This document shows positions 62,431-64,000 of a DNA stretch of 64,000 nucleotides, one piece after another; within the stretch, counting starts at the first letter, position 1, and the number at the start of each line of letters is the position of its first letter. Source of the stretch: Asticcacaulis currens. Its GTDB lineage: Bacteria > Pseudomonadota > Alphaproteobacteria > Caulobacterales > Caulobacteraceae. The stretch covers positions 186,001 through 250,000 of the forward strand of contig NZ_JAQQKW010000006.1 in assembly GCF_028550395.1 (NCBI RefSeq), given 5' to 3'. The notes under the pieces are model-generated. The model saw only the letters and a program-made list of their open reading frames with translations. It was not told the origin of the DNA and did not search any database. The translations under genes were made by a program, and so were the position numbers.

Positions 62431-63867
62431 CTAGTGGTGAACTTCGTCATGCAGAGCAGAGTCGAGACCGGCTTCTTCATCCGCTTCCGACACGCGCAGG
62501 CCCGTGGTGAACTTGCAGATGACAAGGATGATAAAGGTGCCGATGGCGGACCACAGGATCGTAAAGACCAGACCCATGAACTGAGCCCCGACCGAAGCGC
62601 CTTCGGCCAGCGGGTTGATCGACGGGTCGGCAAATACCGCCGTCAGGATCGCGCCGAGGAAACCACCCGCACCGTGGATGCCGAAAGCGTCCAGCGAGTC
62701 GTCATAGCCCAGCAGGCGCTTCACCCACACCGCCGAGGTGTAGCAGAAGGGACCCGCGATCAGGCCGATGATCAGTGCACCGGTCGGGTTGACGAAACCG
62801 GCGGCCGGGGTGATGGCCACGAGGCCCGCCACGATACCGGACAGGATGCCGAGCAGCGACGGCTTGCGGCGGATGGTCCATTCGACCAGCTTCCACGTCA
62901 GACCAGCGGCGCAGGCGGCCAGAATGGTGTTCAGCAGAGCGGCGGCGGCGATACCGTCAGCGGCCCATTCCGAACCGGCGTTGAAACCGATCCAGCCAAC
63001 GAACAGCAGCGAAGCGCCGATCATGACGAAGATCAGGTTGTTCGGTGTCATTTCTTCGGTGCCGTAACCCTTACGTCGGCCAAGGAAGATGGCGGCCACC
63101 AGACCAGCGACACCGGAGTTGACGTGAACAACGGCACCACCGGCGAAGTCGAGCACGTGCATGGCCGCCAGATAACCGCCACCCCAGACCTGGTGACAGA
63201 TCGGCGCATAGATGAAGACCGACCACAGGGCCATGAACAGCAGCAGACCCGACAGCTTGATCCGTTCGGCAAAAGCGCCGGTGATCAGGGCGGGCGTGAT
63301 GATGGCGAAGGTCATCTGATAGGCGATCCACAGCATTTCCGGCAGGCCGGGCGCCGAGGCATAGGCCGTCGAGGTGGTCACGCCCTTGAGCAGGAACACG
63401 TCGAAGCCGCCGATGAATTTGTTGACGGTTTCACCCGGGATGCCGAACAGCGCCTTGTCAGCCACCCCGAAGGACAGGCTGTAGCCGACGACGAACCACA
63501 GGACCGCCACGACGCAGGTCACGGCGACCGACTGGGTCACGGTGGCGATGATGTTCTTCTTGCGCACCATACCGCCGTAGAACAGGGCGAGACCCGGCAT
63601 GGTCATCATCAGCACGAGGGCCGTGGCGACGATGATCCAGGCGGTGCCGGCGGCGTCAAGCGTCAGCGGCTTCTGGTGGGCGAGGAGGACGGGGGCCGGC
63701 GCTTCGGCGGCCGCCGTAGGTGTGGCGGCTTCCGAAGCCGGAGCCGCTTCCGAAACCGCAGCTTCGGAGGTGACCGCCGCCGCGTGGGCGACAGTGACGA
63801 CCGGGGCCGTCACGAGGAGTGCGGCGGAGGCCGCCAGCACTTTTGAGAATTTAATCCACGTTTTCAA
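62431..63867 (-). CDS. amtB: Ammonium transporter AmtB
   Basis: 478 residues with a signal peptide (WIKFSKVLAASAALLVTAPVVTVAHAA), an Ala/Glu-rich spacer, and eleven membrane helices. GLALFYGGMVRKKN near 110, DFAGGAVVHVNSGVAGLVAAI and GIHGAGGFLGAIL carry the twin pore histidines. It moves ammonium across the inner membrane under nitrogen limitation and is usually shut by the PII protein GlnK. glnK, its usual neighbour, would lie beyond the window end if present; the 133 bases upstream contain no complete gene and no clear sigma-54 promoter. Confidence 0.96.
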   Translation of the reverse strand: MKTWIKFSKVLAASAALLVTAPVVTVAHAAAVTSEAAVSEAAPASEAATPTAAAEAPAPVLLAHQKPLTLDAAGTAWIIVATALVLMMTMPGLALFYGGMVRKKNIIATVTQSVAVTCVVAVLWFVVGYSLSFGVADKALFGIPGETVNKFIGGFDVFLLKGVTTSTAYASAPGLPEMLWIAYQMTFAIITPALITGAFAERIKLSGLLLFMALWSVFIYAPICHQVWGGGYLAAMHVLDFAGGAVVHVNSGVAGLVAAIFLGRRKGYGTEEMTPNNLIFVMIGASLLFVGWIGFNAGSEWAADGIAAAALLNTILAACAAGLTWKLVEWTIRRKPSLLGILSGIVAGLVAITPAAGFVNPTGALIIGLIAGPFCYTSAVWVKRLLGYDDSLDAFGIHGAGGFLGAILTAVFADPSINPLAEGASVGAQFMGLVFTILWSAIGTFIILVICKFTTGLRVSEADEEAGLDSALHDEVHH

Positions 63868-64000
63868 GTTATCCCCCTTGGATAAGCGGATGTTGCACCG
63901 GCGAAGAGTGCCGCCATGCGTTTGTTTCGCAAAGGGTTTTGTTAAGACATGGCGGGGTGAGGGGGCGTGCGGGGATTTAATGCGTCATTTATGTGTCAAT

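Noticed and set aside
62434-63846. 470-codon open frame antisense to amtB
   Set aside because: His/Asp/Gln-rich nonsense translation exactly opposite a well-recognised transporter.
63868-64000. Sigma-54 promoter and glnK in front of amtB
   Set aside because: No GG-N10-GC pair with the right surroundings was found, and the 133 bases hold no end of a glnK gene that could be recognised; the window stops too soon to tell.

Overview
The window is GC-rich and densely packed with coding sequence. It looks like chromosome from a stalked alphaproteobacterium of the Caulobacterales, most like Asticcacaulis or Caulobacter. This rests on gene content and order: a bactofilin paired with an M23 peptidase, a DgcB-like diguanylate cyclase close to a long suf operon, tyrS next to anmK, a TonB-dependent receptor, and many Tat-exported glycosidases. 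It was judged by eye, without a phylogeny. There are no transposases, phage genes or CRISPR arrays, so this is core chromosome with one carbohydrate-use island.

Layout. 1-10.7 kb: glycan-degradation island with two GH29 alpha-L-fucosidases, one GH43 enzyme and two GH2 beta-galactosidase-type enzymes, organised around a divergent, palindrome-rich promoter region (7594-7795). 10.7-17.8 kb: an unknown seven-helix membrane protein, a membrane-bound CadC-like regulator with TPRs, a TonB-dependent receptor, and a TPR-sulfotransferase that begins at the very next base. 17.8-28.5 kb: housekeeping and envelope genes (tRNA-Thr, metG, DUF805 protein, tRNA-Gly, tRNA-Tyr, 23S rRNA methyltransferase, methyltransferase, TerC, DUF805 protein, DUF454 protein, DPP IV peptidase, GIN-domain protein, stomatin-like protein). 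28.6-35.3 kb: translation/transcription block tRNA-Trp-secE-nusG, rplK-rplA and rplJ-rplL, broken up by a hypothetical gene and a glxA-type regulator/miaE pair; rpoB does not follow rplL. 35.5-46.8 kb: YihY-family protein, bactofilin and M23 peptidase, a 1-Cys peroxiredoxin, a giant AsmA/YhdP-like protein, tyrS, anmK and a hydrolase. 46.9-54.4 kb: iron-sulfur assembly operon iscR-nifS-like-sufB-orf-sufC-sufD-sufS-sufT-sufA behind a near-perfect IscR-type palindrome. 54.4-64 kb: two related small STAS-like proteins, an acyltransferase with a 21-bp palindrome in its promoter, the diguanylate cyclase, a RhlE-type helicase, parE, a TorF-type porin and amtB.

Working together. The sugar enzymes could trim fucose, then galactose, and pentose residues from a plant or algal glycan in the periplasm, while TonB-dependent receptors take up fragments. 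The suf genes form one co-translated transcription unit (several ATGA/TGATG-type overlaps) under IscR control. The bactofilin and M23 peptidase overlap and probably act together on local cell-wall growth.

The gaps between genes hold four families of small hairpin repeats, several clear intrinsic terminators, and one candidate small RNA (about 27475-27611). The least explained items are the 107-residue protein inside the suf operon, the TonB receptor/sulfotransferase pair, the small-RNA candidate, and the palindromic operator candidates.
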